NCBI RefSeq assembly: GCF_014649655.1
Contig: NZ_BMTL01000004.1
Location: forward strand, 204,340-268,339
Reading direction: 5' to 3'
Length of the DNA: 64,000 bases
Origin: Streptomyces humidus
Lineage (GTDB): Bacteria; Actinomycetota; Actinomycetes; Streptomycetales; Streptomycetaceae
The position numbers and the translations under genes are program-made. The notes below the pieces were generated by a model. That model saw only the letters and a list, made by a program, of their open reading frames with translations. It ran no database searches and was not told where the DNA came from. Shown here piece by piece: positions 8,883 to 18,763 of this stretch; the first letter of the stretch is position 1; each line of letters opens with the position of its first letter.

Positions 8883-9914
8883 TCAGCGATCCACGATCCG
8901 GTCGAACTGCGTGGTGGTGTGCCGCAGATGGGCCACCAGCTCGTCGCCGACGTGCGGCTCCGGCGCGTCCGAGGGCACGAACAGGATGGACACCTGCATG
9001 TGCGGCGGCTCGGCGAACCAGCGCTGCTTTCCGCCCCACACGAACGGCGAGAGGTTCCGGTTCACCGTGGCGAGGCCGGCCCGGGCGACGCCCTTGGCAC
9101 GCGGCATGACGCCGTGCAGGGCCTTGGGGGCTTCCAGACCCACCCCGTGCGACGTACCGCCCGCCACGACCACCAGGAAGCCGTCCGAGGCGGCCTTCTG
9201 CTGCCGGTAGCCGAACCGGTCGCCCTTGGTGACCTTGGTGACGTCCAGGACCGCCCCGCGGTACTCGGTGGCCTCGTGGTCCCCCAGCCACAACCGCGTG
9301 CCGATGCGCGCGCGGAAGCGGGTCTGCGGGAACTGCTGCTGCAGCCGGGCGAGTTCGTCGGCCTTGAGGTGGCTGACGAACATCGTGTGCAGGGGCAGCC
9401 GGGCCGCGCGCAGCCGGTCCATCCAGCCGATGACCTCCTCGACGGCGTCGGAGCCGTCGGTACGGTCCAGCGGCAGATGGATGGCGAAGCCTTCCAGCCG
9501 CACGTTCTCGATGGCGGAGTGCAGCTGCGGCAGGTCCTGCTCGCTGATGCCGTGCCGCTTCATCGACGACATCACCTCGATGACCACCCGCGCACCCACG
9601 AGGCCGTACACGCCGTCCACCGACGACACCGAGCGCACGACCCGGTCGGGCAGCGGCACGGGCTCCTCGCCGCGCCGGTAGGGCGTCAGCACCAGCAGGT
9701 CGCCACCGAAGAAGTCCTTGATACGCGCGGCCTCGTACGTCGTGCCGACGGCGAGGACGTCCGAGCCCAGCCGGGTGGCCTCCTCCGCCAGCCGGTCGTG
9801 CCCGAAGCCGTAGCCGTTGCCCTTGCAGACCGGTACGAGCCCCGGGAACTGCTCCTGCACGTGCTTGTGGTGCGCCCGCCAGCGCGCGGTGTCGACGTAG
9901 AGCGTGAGCGCCAT
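8883..9914 (-). CDS. Alanine-racemase-like PLP protein, partner of FemX
   Basis: 343 residues from the ATG at 9914. The N-terminus follows the alanine racemase barrel: LYVDTARWRAHHKHV, then CKGNGYGFGHDRL, where Lys31 matches the PLP lysine of the racemase KxNAYGHG motif. HLPLDRTDGSD and HLKADEL follow the barrel pattern. The C-terminal part (from about 235) is shorter and less typical than in true alanine racemases. It lies 76 bases after femX on the same strand, so a role in peptidoglycan amino-acid supply is plausible. It could be a racemase of another amino acid or a PLP-binding protein; activity cannot be assumed. Confidence 0.65.
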   Translation of the reverse strand: MALTLYVDTARWRAHHKHVQEQFPGLVPVCKGNGYGFGHDRLAEEATRLGSDVLAVGTTYEAARIKDFFGGDLLVLTPYRRGEEPVPLPDRVVRSVSSVDGVYGLVGARVVIEVMSSMKRHGISEQDLPQLHSAIENVRLEGFAIHLPLDRTDGSDAVEEVIGWMDRLRAARLPLHTMFVSHLKADELARLQQQFPQTRFRARIGTRLWLGDHEATEYRGAVLDVTKVTKGDRFGYRQQKAASDGFLVVVAGGTSHGVGLEAPKALHGVMPRAKGVARAGLATVNRNLSPFVWGGKQRWFAEPPHMQVSILFVPSDAPEPHVGDELVAHLRHTTTQFDRIVDR

Positions 9915-9990
9915 GGCCGGACCCGGGACCTTTCTCGTGGCTGCCGTGTGGGGGAGGTGCGTCAGAGGGATGGAATCACTGAACGTGACG

Positions 9991-11112
9991 TCAGCGGCGC
10001 GACATGTAGATGTCAAGCGCCTTGTGGAGCAGCTTGTTCAGCGGGAAGTCCCACTCGCCGAGGTACTCCGCGGCCTGACCGCCGGTGCCGACCTTGAACT
10101 GGATCAGGCCGAAGAGGTGATCGGTCTCGTCCAGTGAGTCGGAGATGCCGCGCAGGTCGTAGACGGTGGCGCCCAGCGCGTAGGCGTCCCGCAGCATGCG
10201 CCACTGCATCGCGTTCGAGGGGCGGAACTCCCGGCCGATGTTGTCGGAGGCGCCGTAGGAGTACCAGACGTGGCCGCCGACGATCAGCATCGTGGCCGCC
10301 GACAGGTTCACGCCGTTGTGGCGGGCGAAATACAGCCGCATCCGGTTGGGGTCCTCGGTGTTGAGGGCCGTCCACATCCGCTGGAAGTACGACAGGGGCC
10401 GCGGCCGGAAGTGGTCGCGGACGGCCGTGATCTCGTACAGCCGCTGCCATTCCTCAAGGTCGTGGTAGCCGCCCTGCACGACCTCGACGCCGGCCTTCTC
10501 GGCCTTCTTGATGTTGCGTCGCCACAACTGGTTGAAGTTCCTGTGGACCTCTTCGAGGGAGCGGTTCGCCAGCGGCACCTGGTAGACGTAGCGCGGCTGG
10601 ACGTCCCCGAAACCGGCGCCGCCGTCCTCCCCCTGCTGCCAGCCCATGCGGCGCAGCTTGTCGGCCACCTCGAAGGCACGCGGCTCGATGAAGTCGGCCT
10701 CGATGTCGCGCAGTCGCTTCACGTCCGGGTTCTGGATGCCCGCCTTGATGGAGGTGGCCTCCCAGCGACGGATGATCACCGGCGGGCCCATCTTCACCGA
10801 GAAGGCGCCCTGTTGCTTGAGGTGCGCCAGCATCGGTTCCAGCCAGTCGGTGAGGTTCGGCGCGTACCAGTTGATGACCGGGCCCTCGGGCAGGTAGGCG
10901 AGGTAGCGCTTGATCTTGGGCAGCTGTCGGTAGAGGACCAGACCCGCGCCGACCAGTTCACCGGTTCGTTCGTCGAACCAGCCGAGGTTCTCCGAACGCC
11001 ACTCGGCCTTGACGTCGGCCCAGGCCGGAACCTGCATGTGGCTCGCCGACGGCAGGCTCTGGATGTATGCCAGATGCTGCTCGCGGCTGATCGTCCTCAG
11101 GGTCAGGCTCAT
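9991..11112 (-). CDS. femX: FemX-type peptidoglycan bridge-forming aminoacyltransferase
   Basis: 373 residues, typical for FemABX proteins: two GNAT-like halves (about 10-160 and 165-373). Characteristic stretches are LYRQLPKIKRYLAYLPEGPV, WRRNIKKAEKAGVEV (near 222) and YDLRGISDSLDETDHLFGL near the end. These enzymes add amino acids from aminoacyl-tRNA to lipid II at the inner membrane face; in S. coelicolor FemX is reported to add the first bridge glycine. The ATG at 11112 has GAGGAG nine bases upstream. The downstream racemase-like gene probably shares the transcript. Confidence 0.9.
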   Translation of the reverse strand: MSLTLRTISREQHLAYIQSLPSASHMQVPAWADVKAEWRSENLGWFDERTGELVGAGLVLYRQLPKIKRYLAYLPEGPVINWYAPNLTDWLEPMLAHLKQQGAFSVKMGPPVIIRRWEATSIKAGIQNPDVKRLRDIEADFIEPRAFEVADKLRRMGWQQGEDGGAGFGDVQPRYVYQVPLANRSLEEVHRNFNQLWRRNIKKAEKAGVEVVQGGYHDLEEWQRLYEITAVRDHFRPRPLSYFQRMWTALNTEDPNRMRLYFARHNGVNLSAATMLIVGGHVWYSYGASDNIGREFRPSNAMQWRMLRDAYALGATVYDLRGISDSLDETDHLFGLIQFKVGTGGQAAEYLGEWDFPLNKLLHKALDIYMSRR

Positions 11113-11323
11113 TCGGGGCGCTCCTCGGGCTGGGGTGTCCCCATGGATAGGGGCTCCGGCTCTCGCGCCGAAGCCTACTGCGCCGTGCGAGCGGCCTGAC
11201 TGGGCGTACGCCACCTGCGCCCCGGCCCGGATGCGGCCGGGGCGTTCCGTGTGGGTTCGTAGGCGTCCTACGCGTCCCTCGGTGAGGACGGCGCTCCCGG
11301 TGCCGGGGTCGGCACCGGTGAGG

Positions 11324-11635
11324 TCACCAGACTCCGCCGAACAGACCACCGTTCGCCATGCCGATGAAGAAACCGACGCCCGCGGCACCGAGACCGAGGA
11401 TCAGGCCGAAGCGCTCACGCGTGGTCTCGGAGATCCACTGTCCGTACGCGCCGGTCAGGATTCCCACCAGACCGGTCCAGGAGCTGAGCAGATGCAGGCT
11501 GTGGAAGAACGACGTGACGAAGGCCGTCACACCCAGCACCAGCGTCACCGCGAGCAGAGTGTCCTGGAGGGGATGGGGTTTGCCGTCGGTGGCGAAGAGA
11601 GAACCGGCGGTGTTCGGTCGCAATGCCTGTGCCAT
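11324..11635 (-). CDS. Small hydrophobic membrane protein, unknown function
   Basis: 103 residues, starting at the ATG at 11635 behind an AGGAGG ribosome site. Three membrane segments are visible (about 27-47, 50-65 and 77-97), joined by [14 protein letters not shown], a short charged loop. The N-terminus is polar. It lies between femX and the rpsF operon, transcribed away from rpsF. Its position matches the small membrane-protein gene found there in other streptomycetes. No function can be assigned. Confidence 0.75.
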
Positions 11636-11922
11636 GGGGCACCTCCTGCGGAAGGCGGCGCATCGTAGCGCCATACACACCCGACGTGTACAGACTGACG
11701 GTGAACCACGCCGGATTTCAACCGGAAGCGTGTGTGCAGGTACTCTGTACCCTCTGCACCGGTGTCTGCCCAGCCAGAGCCAGGGAGTCAACCCAGCTCA
11801 GGCCGGGGAAGTCGCCAGTCGACCCCCGACTGTCAGTGGCGGCCGATACCGTTGCGTACGCATCACAACCCTCCTGCCACGGATCGACCGTGGCCGCTGA
11901 GTCCAAAGGAGGTGGGTTCCAC

Positions 11923-12213
11923 ATGCGTCACTACGAAGTGATGGTCATCCTCGACCCCGATCTCGAGGAGCGCGCTGTCTCCCCGCTGATCGAGAACTTC
12001 CTCTCCGTCGTCCGTGAGGGCAACGGAAAGGTGGAGAAGGTCGACACCTGGGGCCGTCGTCGTCTCTCGTACGAGATCAAGAAGAAGCCCGAGGGCATCT
12101 ACTCGGTCATCGACCTGCAGGCCGAGCCTGCGGTCGTCAAGGAGCTCGACCGCCAGATGAACCTGAACGAGTCGGTCCTCCGGACCAAGGTCCTCCGTCC
12201 CGAGACCCACTGA
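11923..12213 (+). CDS. rpsF: 30S ribosomal protein S6
   Basis: 96 residues, full family length. [16 protein letters not shown], the Gly/Lys/Val strand and [18 protein letters not shown] are the S6 signature; S6 binds the 30S platform with S18. The ribosome binding site AAAGGAGG ends eleven bases before the ATG. It is first in the operon rpsF-ssb-rpsR-rplI. The ~290 bases upstream hold the promoter. Confidence 0.97.
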
Positions 12214-12289
12214 GCTCACGCTCAGCTGATCTCGGGATTCTGAGTAGCAGCACTAGCAGCCAGCAGCAAACCCGCCGAGAGGTTCCCCC

Positions 12290-12892
12290 ATGGCAGGCGA
12301 GACCGTCATCACGGTCGTCGGCAATCTTGTCGACGACCCCGAGCTGCGCTTCACCCCCTCCGGTGCGGCGGTCGCGAAGTTCCGTGTCGCGTCCACTCCC
12401 CGCACCTTCGACCGCCAGACGAACGAGTGGAAGGACGGCGAGAGCCTGTTCCTGACCTGCTCGGTCTGGCGTCAGGCGGCGGAGAACGTCGCGGAGTCGC
12501 TCCAGCGAGGCATGCGCGTCATCGTGCAGGGCCGGCTGAAGCAGCGGTCCTACGAGGACCGTGAGGGCGTCAAGCGCACGGTCTACGAGCTGGACGTCGA
12601 GGAAGTCGGCGCCAGCCTTCGCAGTGCCACGGCCAAGGTCACCAAGGCTTCCGGCCGCGGTGGCCAGGGCGGCCAGGGTGGTTACGGCGGTGGCGGCGGC
12701 CAGGCCGGCGGCGGCTGGGGTGGAAACTCCGGTGGCGGCCAGCAGGGCGGCGGCGCTCCCGCCGACGACCCGTGGGCGACCAGCGCTCCCGCCAGTGGCA
12801 ACCAGGGCAGCAGCAGTGGTGGCGGCTGGGGAGGAAACTCCGGCGGCGGCAGTGGCAGCGGCGGCGGCTACTCGGACGAACCCCCCTTCTAG
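12290..12892 (+). CDS. ssb: Single-stranded DNA-binding protein
   Basis: 200 residues. The OB-fold (1-110) begins [19 protein letters not shown] and includes [18 protein letters not shown]. It is followed by a ~65-residue Gly/Gln/Ser-rich linker and the acidic tip SDEPPF that recruits replication proteins. It coats single-stranded DNA at forks. It lies between rpsF and rpsR, as in most bacteria. This is the main replication SSB of streptomycetes; a second, sporulation-linked paralogue is expected elsewhere. The Gly-rich linker is encoded by repetitive GGC/GGT runs. Confidence 0.97.
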   Translation: MAGETVITVVGNLVDDPELRFTPSGAAVAKFRVASTPRTFDRQTNEWKDGESLFLTCSVWRQAAENVAESLQRGMRVIVQGRLKQRSYEDREGVKRTVYELDVEEVGASLRSATAKVTKASGRGGQGGQGGYGGGGGQAGGGWGGNSGGGQQGGGAPADDPWATSAPASGNQGSSSGGGWGGNSGGGSGSGGGYSDEPPF

Positions 12893-12973
12893 ACCTGCGG
12901 GTCCGGCTGTCCGGGCCTGCTCGGGTCGAAGGCGGGTCGTATCCCAACTTCTTGATCACACAGGAGAAACACC

Positions 12974-13210
12974 ATGGCGAAGCCGCCTGTGCGCAAGCCT
13001 AAGAAGAAGGTCTGCGCATTCTGCAAGGACAAGGTCACGTACGTGGACTACAAGGACACGAACATGCTGCGGAAGTTCATTTCCGACCGCGGCAAGATTC
13101 GTGCCCGTCGCGTGACCGGCAACTGCACGCAGCACCAGCGTGACGTCGCCACGGCCGTCAAGAACAGCCGTGAGATGGCGCTGCTGCCCTACACCGCCCA
13201 GGCGCGATAA
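12974..13210 (+). CDS. rpsR: 30S ribosomal protein S18, zinc-binding form
   Basis: 78 residues. The S18 core [17 protein letters not shown] is clear. Cys14, Cys17, Cys51 and His54 form a CxxC...CxxH set, so this is the zinc-containing type; zinc-free S18 paralogues, induced by zinc starvation in streptomycetes, lack these residues. AGGAG at 12962-12966 is its ribosome site. S18 pairs with S6 on the 30S platform. It lies 81 bases after ssb. Confidence 0.95.
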   Translation: MAKPPVRKPKKKVCAFCKDKVTYVDYKDTNMLRKFISDRGKIRARRVTGNCTQHQRDVATAVKNSREMALLPYTAQAR

Positions 13211-13228
13211 GGGAAGGGTGACCGACAA

Positions 13229-13675
13229 ATGAAGATCATCCTCACCCACGAGGTCTCCGGCCTCGGTGCCGCAGGCGACGTCGTCGACGTCAAGGACGGC
13301 TACGCTCGCAACTACCTGATCCCGCGGAACTTCGCGATCCGTTGGACCAAGGGCGGCGAGAAGGACGTCGAGCAGATCCGTCGCGCTCGCAAGATCCACG
13401 AGATCCAGACCATCGAGCAGGCCAACGCTGTGAAGGCCCAGCTCGAGGGCGTCAAGGTCCGTCTGGCCGTCCGCTCCGGCGACGCCGGTCGACTCTTCGG
13501 TTCCGTCACCCCGGCCGACGTCGCTTCGGCGATCAAGGCGTCCGGTGGCCCCGAGGTCGACAAGCGCCGCATCGAGCTCGGTTCGCCGATTAAGACCCTG
13601 GGCGCCCACGAGACGTCCGTGCGTCTGCACCCCGAGGTTGCCGCCAAGGTCAGCATCGAGGTTGTCGCGGCCTGA
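13229..13675 (+). CDS. rplI: 50S ribosomal protein L9
   Basis: 148 residues, normal length. The N-terminal domain begins [19 protein letters not shown] and includes [16 protein letters not shown]. The long central helix (about 50-78, Glu/Arg/Ala-rich) and C-terminal domain ([14 protein letters not shown]) follow. L9 spans from the L1 stalk base across the 50S surface and helps keep the reading frame. It is the last gene of the operon; a strong terminator begins 27 bases after the stop. Confidence 0.97.
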   Translation: MKIILTHEVSGLGAAGDVVDVKDGYARNYLIPRNFAIRWTKGGEKDVEQIRRARKIHEIQTIEQANAVKAQLEGVKVRLAVRSGDAGRLFGSVTPADVASAIKASGGPEVDKRRIELGSPIKTLGAHETSVRLHPEVAAKVSIEVVAA

Positions 13676-13701
13676 TCGCTGCGTTCGGCTCGTAGAGCTG
13701 A

Positions 13702-13734
13702 GAAGGGGCCGCACCCTCTGGGTGCGGCCCCTTC
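13702..13734 (+). terminator. Terminator of the rpsF-ssb-rpsR-rplI operon
   Basis: Perfect 15-bp arms (GAAGGGGCCGCACCC and its complement) around a 3-base loop, immediately followed by parS site 5. Confidence 0.85.
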
Positions 13735-13744
13735 CGCGTGCCGT

Positions 13745-13758
13745 GTTTCACGTGAAAC
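13745..13758. other. parS: parS site 5 (perfect)
   Basis: GTTTCACGTGAAAC between the rplI terminator and the convergent MATE gene. Confidence 0.93.
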
Positions 13759-13779
13759 GCAAGAGTTACGCGGTCGTCA

Positions 13780-13793
13780 GTTCCACGTGAAAC
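13780..13793. other. parS: parS-like site 6 (one mismatch)
   Basis: GTTCCACGTGAAAC; T to C at position 4. It lies 35 bp from site 5 and 3 bp from the MATE stop codon. Confidence 0.7.
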
Positions 13794-13795
13794 GA

Positions 13796-15133
13796 TCAGT
13801 GGGTCGCGCCGGTGACGAGCCAGCGGCCGGAGCGGGCGCGCAGCCAGAGCGTCACCATCCGCACGACCATCATCAGCGTCATCGCCCCCCACACCGCGGT
13901 GAGACCGCCGCCGATGACCGGAATCAGCAGGGCAGCCGGAGTGAAGACGGCCAGTGTGAGCACCATCGCCCAGGCCAGATAGGGCCCGTCTCCCGCTCCC
14001 ATCAGGACGCCGTCCAGCACGAAGACGATGCCGCACACGGGCTGGGAAAGCGCCACCACGAGAAGGGCCGGCAGTGCGGCGTCCTTCACCGCCGGATCGC
14101 TGGTGAACAGTGGCAGGAACAGTGGCCGGGCGATCACCACGAGGAGGCCGAGGAGGATCCCTACGGCGATTCCCCACTCGACCATCCTGCGGCAGGCCTC
14201 CCGGGCGCCCTGAGTGTCGTCGGCGCCGAGATAGCGCCCGATAATGGCCTGCCCGGCGATGGCGATCGCGTCCAGGGCGAACGCGAGGAGACTCCACAGG
14301 CCCAAAGCGATCTGGTGCGCCGCGATGTCGTCGTCCCCGAGGCGGGCCGCCACCGCGGTGGCGATCATCAGGATCGCCCGCAGGGAGAGTGTGCGCACCA
14401 GGAGTGGTGCACCTGCCTGTGCGGAGGCCCTGATGCCTGCCGCGTCGGGTCGCAGGGACGCACCGTGGCGACGGGCTCCCCGTATGACCACCAGGAGGTA
14501 GACCATGGCCATGCCCCACTGGGCGATCACAGTGCCCCAAGCAGAACCGGCGATGCCCAGCCCTGCGCCGTAGACCAGGCCGGCGTTCAGGCCCGCGTTG
14601 GCGACGAAACCCCCGACAGCGACGTAAAGCGGTGTTCTCGTGTCCTGGAGGCCGCGTAGAACGCCGGTGGCGGCCAGCACGACGAGCATGGCCGGGATCC
14701 CGAGTGCCGAGATGCGCAGATACGTGATCGCATAGGGAGCCGCCGTATCAGACGCGCCGAAGAGTTTCACGAGAGTTGGGGCGGTGGGCAGGACGGCTGA
14801 GATCACGGCGGTGCCGAGCAGGAGCGCCAGCCAGATGCCGTCCATGCCCTGTCGAATGGCCGCCGAAAGGTCGTGCGCGCCCACACGGCGGGCCACTGCT
14901 GCGGTAGTGGCGTAGGCAAGAAAGACGAAGACGCCGACGGCTGTCGTGAGGAGGGCGGAGGCGACGCCGAGGCCTGCCAGTTGGGCGGTGCCCAGGTGCC
15001 CCACGATCGCGCTGTCAGCCATGACGAACAGCGGCTCGGCGACGAGTGCGCCGAAGGCCGGGACGGCCAGGGCGACGATCTCTCGATCGTGCTGTCGCCG
15101 AGCGGCCCTGGGTGGCGCGGGAGCCTGTGTCAT
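13796..15133 (-). CDS. MATE family efflux transporter
   Basis: 445 residues from the ATG at 15133; a GTG at 15142 is also possible. Twelve hydrophobic segments in two related halves fit the MatE fold: first half near 20-215 (AVPAFGALVAEPLFVMADSA), second near 235-430 (DDDIAAHQIALGLWSLLAF). Such proteins export cationic drugs or metabolites using a Na+ or H+ gradient. It resembles the DinF-like branch by its short N-terminus. The substrate is unknown. Its start is divergent from dnaB and its end faces the ribosomal operon across two parS sites. Confidence 0.88.
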   Translation of the reverse strand: MTQAPAPPRAARRQHDREIVALAVPAFGALVAEPLFVMADSAIVGHLGTAQLAGLGVASALLTTAVGVFVFLAYATTAAVARRVGAHDLSAAIRQGMDGIWLALLLGTAVISAVLPTAPTLVKLFGASDTAAPYAITYLRISALGIPAMLVVLAATGVLRGLQDTRTPLYVAVGGFVANAGLNAGLVYGAGLGIAGSAWGTVIAQWGMAMVYLLVVIRGARRHGASLRPDAAGIRASAQAGAPLLVRTLSLRAILMIATAVAARLGDDDIAAHQIALGLWSLLAFALDAIAIAGQAIIGRYLGADDTQGAREACRRMVEWGIAVGILLGLLVVIARPLFLPLFTSDPAVKDAALPALLVVALSQPVCGIVFVLDGVLMGAGDGPYLAWAMVLTLAVFTPAALLIPVIGGGLTAVWGAMTLMMVVRMVTLWLRARSGRWLVTGATH

Positions 15134-15142
15134 GGCCACCAA

Positions 15143-15590
15143 TCTAATCGTCCACAGGTAAGTGATGCAATCGCCATGTGACCCTTACTTTTGTGTGTGC
15201 GGCGCGCAGGCTCGCCCTTCGTTCGAGGAGATCTTGGCCCGATGGGGAAACTTTTTCTTCTGCACAGCCGGTGGATGAGGAAACTGCAGGTCAGCGAGTT
15301 CCGAAAAGAAAAGTAGAGGGCTTGTTCACAACACTGTCCACCGGGTCGTGCACAGGTTTCGCGGGGTTGTCCACAGCATCGGGGCCGTCGTCCACATGGC
15401 CTGTGGATAACCAGATTGGCTGAAGGTGCCCGCGGGCCTACCGTGGTCCGGCGCCTGCTCCGCCGTGGGTCGAAGAAAACCGCACAAAAACGACGCGCCA
15501 CAAACGGAGTTGGGCCTCTCAATTGTCAGTGTCGTGCCGTAGAAAAGAGGCACGGCGAGGTCCGCTCGGCGGACGGGAGGAGGTGGCTCG
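15143..15590. other. Intergenic region upstream of dnaB
   Basis: About 450 bases between MATE and dnaB with no gene. It is less GC-rich than its surroundings and carries the DnaA-box cluster listed separately. The dnaB ribosome site GGAGGAGG precedes the start. Confidence 0.6.
15322..15410. promoter_or_regulatory. DnaA-box cluster upstream of dnaB
   Basis: Perfect boxes: TTGTCCACA at 15367-15375 (+) and TTATCCACA at 15402-15410 (-). One-mismatch boxes: TTGTTCACA at 15322 and TCGTCCACA at 15388. Two weaker matches lie at 15334 and 15346. The last box is 180 bases before the dnaB start. Confidence 0.75.
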
Positions 15591-17069
<1,479 letters not shown>

Positions 17070-17447
17070 TCTCCCGGCCGGTAGATGCTCTGGGTCCGGC
17101 GTCGTTCTCTCCGCCGAATGCCATGGCGGCGGCAGTTCTGGCAGGTGCGGAGCCGCTGTGACCGGCTCTTTCCGGTGACCTGCCGGATGCGGCGGCGCGG
17201 GCTGTTCCGGGCGGGATGACGCGTGGCGAGGCTGCGGGGCCGACCGGCTGCCCAGCCGCCCTGACTCTGCGTTCCGACGCGCCTGCGCACCGGCCACCGC
17301 CTCCGCGGCCCGGCTGACCGTCTCGGCATGCCACTACGACGGCGGAGCCGTCGGTACCGGCTGACGCCACGACCAGCCCGCCGACCGAGGTACTGGCGGC
17401 CGTCCGCGAGCCGCGGCCCGCCTGTGGCGACTGCCCCACCGCATTGC
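17070..17447. other. Intergenic region after dnaB without a convincing gene
   Basis: About 380 GC-rich bases. Open frames exist on both strands but are Arg/Ala/Pro-rich and show no preferred codon pattern or known motif. No strong terminator hairpin was found directly after dnaB. Confidence 0.45.
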
Positions 17448-17467
17448 TTACCTAGGGATCCTAGGTT
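17448..17467. promoter_or_regulatory. Palindromic operator before the alpha/beta hydrolase gene
   Basis: ACCTAGG-GAT-CCTAGGT (17450-17466), with flanks TT and TA that nearly continue the symmetry. It lies about 95 bases before the hydrolase start. Such 7-bp arms with a short spacer are typical of TetR or MarR operators. No intact regulator gene is adjacent. Confidence 0.5.
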
Positions 17468-17559
17468 AAAACTAGAGGACCAAGGATCGGGGGGTGCATG
17501 GCACGGGCCGGGCTGACGACGGAGCGTGTGACGCTCCCTTACCGAGAAGGAGATTCCGC

Positions 17560-18402
17560 GTGACCGATCCGACCAGCGGCAGCCTGCGCGTGGACGGCGC
17601 GATCCTGCACTATGAAGTGCGCGGCCAGGGTCCCCTCCTGCTGCTGATCCCCGGAGGGACGGGCGGCGCGGCCTCCTTCGACGGCATCGCCGACGACATG
17701 GCCGCCGAATACACCGTCGCGACCTACGACCCGCGCGGTATGTCTCGCAGCACGCTGGACGACCCCGACGCCGAGCAGCAGGTGGCCAAACACGCCGATG
17801 ACGCGTTCCGGATGCTGGAGTTGCTGTCACCCGATGAGCCCGCCCGGGTGTTCGGCGCCAGTTCGGGCGCGATCACCGCCCTGCACCTGCTCGCCGCCCA
17901 CCCCGAGCGCATCGCGCGCGTCGTGGTGCACGAGCCGCCGGTAGTGGAGGTCCTGCCGGACGCAGCTGAACACCGCGCGCTCATCGCGCGGGTGGAGGTG
18001 ACGTTCCGTACTCAAGGGCTCATGCCGGCGATGGCCGTGTTCGCGGCGGGCCTGAAAAAGGACGGCGACACCACCGAACCGCAGGCCGAGACGAAGCTCC
18101 CGCCGCAAGCAGCGGCACGGGCCGAGCAGACGATGGCCAACCTGCCGTTCTTCGTCGGGCGGATCATCCCCACCTTCATGTCCTACGCCCCGGACACGCG
18201 TCGGCTGGAGGCGCTGTCGGAGCGACTCGTGCTCGTCGGTGGCCAGGAATCACGCGGCGAGCTGCCCTACCGCTCGGCCGCGGTCCTGGCAGAGCGTCTC
18301 GGCACGGAGCTCCGGCACTTCCCCGGCGGTCATATCGGCCTGACCACCCACCCCGCCGAGTTCGGTGAACTCCTGCGGAAGGCCTTCCACACCCCGAACT
18401 GA
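17560..18402 (+). CDS. Alpha/beta hydrolase
   Basis: 280 residues from the GTG at 17560 (GAGAAGGAG ribosome site). The fold markers are LLLLIPGGTGGAASFDG (oxyanion loop), YDPRGMSRS, the nucleophile elbow FGASSGAI with Ser near residue 107, and the C-terminal GGHIGL with the catalytic His. Family members are esterases, lactonases or haloperoxidase-like hydrolases; the substrate cannot be predicted. It appears to be transcribed alone, under a palindromic operator. Confidence 0.88.
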   Translation: MTDPTSGSLRVDGAILHYEVRGQGPLLLLIPGGTGGAASFDGIADDMAAEYTVATYDPRGMSRSTLDDPDAEQQVAKHADDAFRMLELLSPDEPARVFGASSGAITALHLLAAHPERIARVVVHEPPVVEVLPDAAEHRALIARVEVTFRTQGLMPAMAVFAAGLKKDGDTTEPQAETKLPPQAAARAEQTMANLPFFVGRIIPTFMSYAPDTRRLEALSERLVLVGGQESRGELPYRSAAVLAERLGTELRHFPGGHIGLTTHPAEFGELLRKAFHTPN

Positions 18403-18438
18403 ATCCCGGTCGTCCTGGCCGGTCCGCCGAGAACCTGA

Positions 18439-18621
18439 AGGCCGGCCTCAGCCGTGAACGGTGGGCGCGGTCATGGTTGCGCTTGGAGCGGACCTTCGTC
18501 CAGCCGCTTGCCGGGGGTGGCCACGGTGGTGCGTGATGCCGCCCACCTGGACGCTGACGACACCTTCAGCATCGGCCTCGACTTTTTGCCCGACGGCATC
18601 GAAGGCCGCATCTCCAGGTGA
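18439..18621 (+). pseudogene. Possible remnant of a TetR-family regulator C-terminus
   Basis: A 60-codon open stretch without a credible start. Its last residues, DDTFSIGLDFLPDGIEGRI, resemble the common TetR C-terminal ending (phenylalanine, GL, then LDGIEARL-like). No helix-turn-helix is present upstream; the preceding frame closes with TGA at 18436-18438. If real, this is the tail of a deleted regulator, possibly the one for the palindrome before the hydrolase. Weak evidence. The remaining bases up to 18763 hold nothing else recognisable. Confidence 0.3.
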
Positions 18622-18763
18622 CGCGCCGCCGAAGGGACCGGACCGGCCGGGGCGCAGGTCAGCGCTGACGCGTTGAGGTGGCGCGACGCACGTGGCGTGT
18701 GACGCTGGACGGCCAGGGCGAAATGGACTCGACGTGAGCCGTGGGGCCGGGTGGACTGGCCCT

